NCBI GenBank assembly: GCA_035498715.1
Contig: DATJZV010000026.1
Coordinates: 77,062 to 141,061, forward strand
Origin: DASPSR01 sp035498715
GTDB lineage: Bacteria; Nitrospirota; UBA9217
DNA: 64,000 nucleotides
Direction of reading: 5' to 3'
This document shows, in pieces, positions 62,458-64,000 of the stretch. A program made the position numbers and the translations under genes. The notes beneath the pieces are model-generated. The model was not told the DNA's origin and ran no database searches. It saw only the letters and a list, made by a program, of their open reading frames with translations. How positions within the stretch are numbered: position 1 is the first letter of the stretch; each line of letters begins with the position of its first letter.

Positions 62458-63804
62458 GTGAAATTTGAATCGTTTCAACTTGACCCGAACATCATGGCCG
62501 GAGTGAAGGCACAGGGCTACACCACACCAACCCCCATTCAGCGTCAGGCCATCCCACACGTCATGCAGGGACGCGACGTCTTGGGGCTGGCGCAGACCGG
62601 CACCGGCAAAACGGCGGCGTTTGTGCTGCCAATCCTCGAGCGCTTGTTGCAAGGCCCGCCTGGCCGGGTCCGCGCACTGATCATCGCCCCTACGCGCGAA
62701 CTGGCCGAGCAGATCAACGAATCCATCAAAGAACTCGGCCGCCAGACAAAACTGCAGAGCATCACTATCTATGGGGGTGTGGGTGTGAACCCGCAAATTC
62801 AAAAACTGCGGGCCGGAGTAGATGTTGTCGTTGCCTGCCCCGGTCGACTGCTCGATCACATCAACCAGGGAACTATCAGGTTGTCAAGCATTGAAGTGCT
62901 CGTACTGGACGAAGCGGACCGGATGTTCGATATGGGTTTCCTTCCGGATATCCGCAGGATCCTGAAGCACGTGCCAACGAAGCGGCAGACGCTGTTGTTC
63001 TCGGCCACCATGCCCGATGATATCCGGCGCCTGGCCCACGACATCCTGCATGATCCGGTCACAGTGCAGGTCGGCCATACCGCGCCAGTGAACACGGTGT
63101 CGCATGCGCTCTATCCAGTCGGGCAGCATCTCAAGACCGCATTGCTCCTGGAACTCCTGCGCCACACCGACACAGGTTCTGTCCTGATCTTTACGCGCAC
63201 CAAGCATCGCGCCAAGCGTGTAGCGCAGCAACTGGAAAAGGCGGGTTACAAGGCCGCTTCGCTGCAAGGTAACCTGTCTCAAAACAGGCGTCAGGCCGCT
63301 CTCGATGGATTCCGTGACGGATCGTTCCAGATCCTGGTCGCGACCGACATCGCGGCACGGGGTATTGATGTTTCGAGCATCTCTCATGTCATCAACTACG
63401 ACATTCCCGACACAGTCGATGCTTATACGCACCGCATAGGTCGTACAGGCCGAGCCGCCAAAACCGGGGATGCCTTTACCCTCATAACTCGGGAAGATGA
63501 ACCCGTGGTGCGCTCCATTGAGCGCATCCTCGGTGCTAAAATAGAGCGTCGCACGCTCAAAGGCTTTGATTACACAAAACCGGCGCCTGCTCGCGACGCT
63601 GAATTCGCGCGCCCACCGCGAGAACCACAGCGTCGCAGGGATCAGACCGGTGCGAAGCAGCCAGGGGTTCGCACGTCTGCAAGCCATAAAACGGCACACC
63701 CGGCGACAACAACACACGGAGCAATAATCCGTCCTGCCGGTACGACCCATCTGTCCGGATCGCGGACGTTTAAGCCCCGCCGATCGCATAACCCGGGCCG
63801 CTGA
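62458..63804 (+). CDS. DEAD-box RNA helicase (RhlE type)
   Basis: About 448 residues from GTG 62458, with AAGGAG five bases upstream. Motifs: PTPIQRQAIP (Q), AQTGTGKT (I), APTRELAEQI (Ia), VLDEADRMFDMGF (II), LLFSATMP (III), VLIFTRTKHRAKRVA (IV), VATDIAARGIDV (V) and HRIGRTGRA (VI). The C-terminal 80 residues are basic and low-complexity (RRRDQTGAKQPG..RTFKPRRSH), an RNA-binding tail usual for RhlE. It unwinds short RNA duplexes in ribosome assembly and cold adaptation. Earlier in-frame codons run through the csp terminator and are not used. Confidence 0.95.
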   Translation: MKFESFQLDPNIMAGVKAQGYTTPTPIQRQAIPHVMQGRDVLGLAQTGTGKTAAFVLPILERLLQGPPGRVRALIIAPTRELAEQINESIKELGRQTKLQSITIYGGVGVNPQIQKLRAGVDVVVACPGRLLDHINQGTIRLSSIEVLVLDEADRMFDMGFLPDIRRILKHVPTKRQTLLFSATMPDDIRRLAHDILHDPVTVQVGHTAPVNTVSHALYPVGQHLKTALLLELLRHTDTGSVLIFTRTKHRAKRVAQQLEKAGYKAASLQGNLSQNRRQAALDGFRDGSFQILVATDIAARGIDVSSISHVINYDIPDTVDAYTHRIGRTGRAAKTGDAFTLITREDEPVVRSIERILGAKIERRTLKGFDYTKPAPARDAEFARPPREPQRRRDQTGAKQPGVRTSASHKTAHPATTTHGAIIRPAGTTHLSGSRTFKPRRSHNPGR

Positions 63805-63820
63805 GTGGCCTCTAAAAAAC

Positions 63821-63850
63821 AAAGGCGGTGATTTTTCACCGCCTTTTGTT
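63821..63850. terminator. Bidirectional terminator after the DEAD-box gene
   Basis: AAAGGCGGTGA (63821-63831) and TCACCGCCTTT (63836-63846) form a perfect 11-base stem with loop TTTT. T-runs follow on the plus strand (TTTTGTTT) and on the minus strand (TTTGTTTTTT), so it serves both the helicase gene and the convergent gene at the right edge. Confidence 0.9.
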
Positions 63851-63885
63851 TAGCTCATGACCTTAGCTGTTTGCCCGTGCCTGTC

Positions 63886-64000
63886 TTAGGCCTTTTCTGT
63901 AGCGGACTGTTTCTCCCGGAGCGCCGCGGGGGCAGAGACGATGTAACCCATAACCGTGCCCAGGAGGCCTCCGACCACGATGCTCACCGCAGCCGCGCAG
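63886..64000 (-). CDS. C-terminus of a membrane protein of unknown function, partial
   Basis: On the minus strand the frame ends with the text AAAVSIVVGGLLGTVMGYIV followed by SAPAALREKQSATEKA and TAA at 63886. It is one hydrophobic Gly-rich helix and a short charged tail. The rest lies beyond the right edge. Only 38 residues are visible, too few to name the family. It is convergent with the DEAD-box gene and uses the shared terminator. Confidence 0.55.
   Translation of the reverse strand, partial: CAAAVSIVVGGLLGTVMGYIVSAPAALREKQSATEKA

Noticed and set aside
1..64000. CRISPR arrays, integrons, prophage genes, rRNA
   Set aside because: No regularly spaced direct repeats, phage structural genes, integrase genes or rRNA were seen on reading through.

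Overview
The window is a chromosomal segment of a Gram-negative (diderm) bacterium with middling-to-high GC coding DNA. Diderm markers are BamD, MltA, a TolC/EmrA/EmrB pump, Lsp/Lgt lipoprotein enzymes and several lipobox proteins. A 1390-residue double acyl-CoA dehydratase activase, a DUF4388-DnaJ-TPR protein, an EndoQ-helicase pair and an AAA_32-type Lon suggest an anaerobic or facultative lineage such as Nitrospirota or Desulfobacterota (inference from gene content, no rRNA gene is present). Most genes are housekeeping; the accessory parts are small.

Layout. 1-5 kb: the N-terminal part of a membrane PAS sensor, a NahK-like sugar kinase, and a minus-strand cassette of two tandem dihydrofolate-reductase-fold proteins, an AHSA1/SRPBCC protein, a SnoaL-like protein and the remnant of a third DHFR-fold gene. 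5-9 kb: an endonuclease Q homologue with an extended -10 promoter abutting its start codon, a small broken gene, a compact UvrD-like helicase, and a cyclophilin-fold protein. 9-17 kb: pcnB, rsmE, a CDF transporter remnant broken by a 5-bp duplication, then rpiB-glyA-comEB-nrdR-priA, a nucleotide and replication group. 17-21 kb: a divergent tolC-emrA-emrB efflux operon, separated by a striking palindrome from a DUF1848 iron-sulfur candidate. 22-31 kb: an AT-richer TPR membrane glycosyltransferase-like protein, mltA, a Lon-like protease and glgB.

31-33 kb: a complete IS200/IS605 element with tnpA, tnpB and a right-end hairpin that probably closes an omega-RNA. 33-37.5 kb: transketolase, RuBisCO-like protein and a zinc deaminase in tandem, a possible uncharacterised pentose/nucleoside salvage group. 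37.7-39.6 kb: a small exported protein and a HerA/FtsK-like ATPase on the minus strand. 40-48 kb: PBP1A, ileS, lspA, lgt and rluD. 48-55.8 kb: a PEGA protein, rlmN, dtd, a lipoprotein hydrolase, a DUF3015-DUF4105 pair with a perfect terminator hairpin inside the second gene's signal-peptide codons, tRNA-Leu(CAG), bamD and a siroheme dehydrogenase. 55.8-64 kb: DUF4388-DnaJ-TPR protein, the giant activase, a cold-shock protein, a DEAD-box helicase and the end of an unknown membrane protein.

The best candidates for something undescribed are the EndoQ-helicase repair pair, the RuBisCO-like/transketolase/deaminase group, the terminator embedded in the DUF4105 gene, and the IS605 right end with its fused tnpB tail. 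No CRISPR array, rRNA, prophage or integron was seen.
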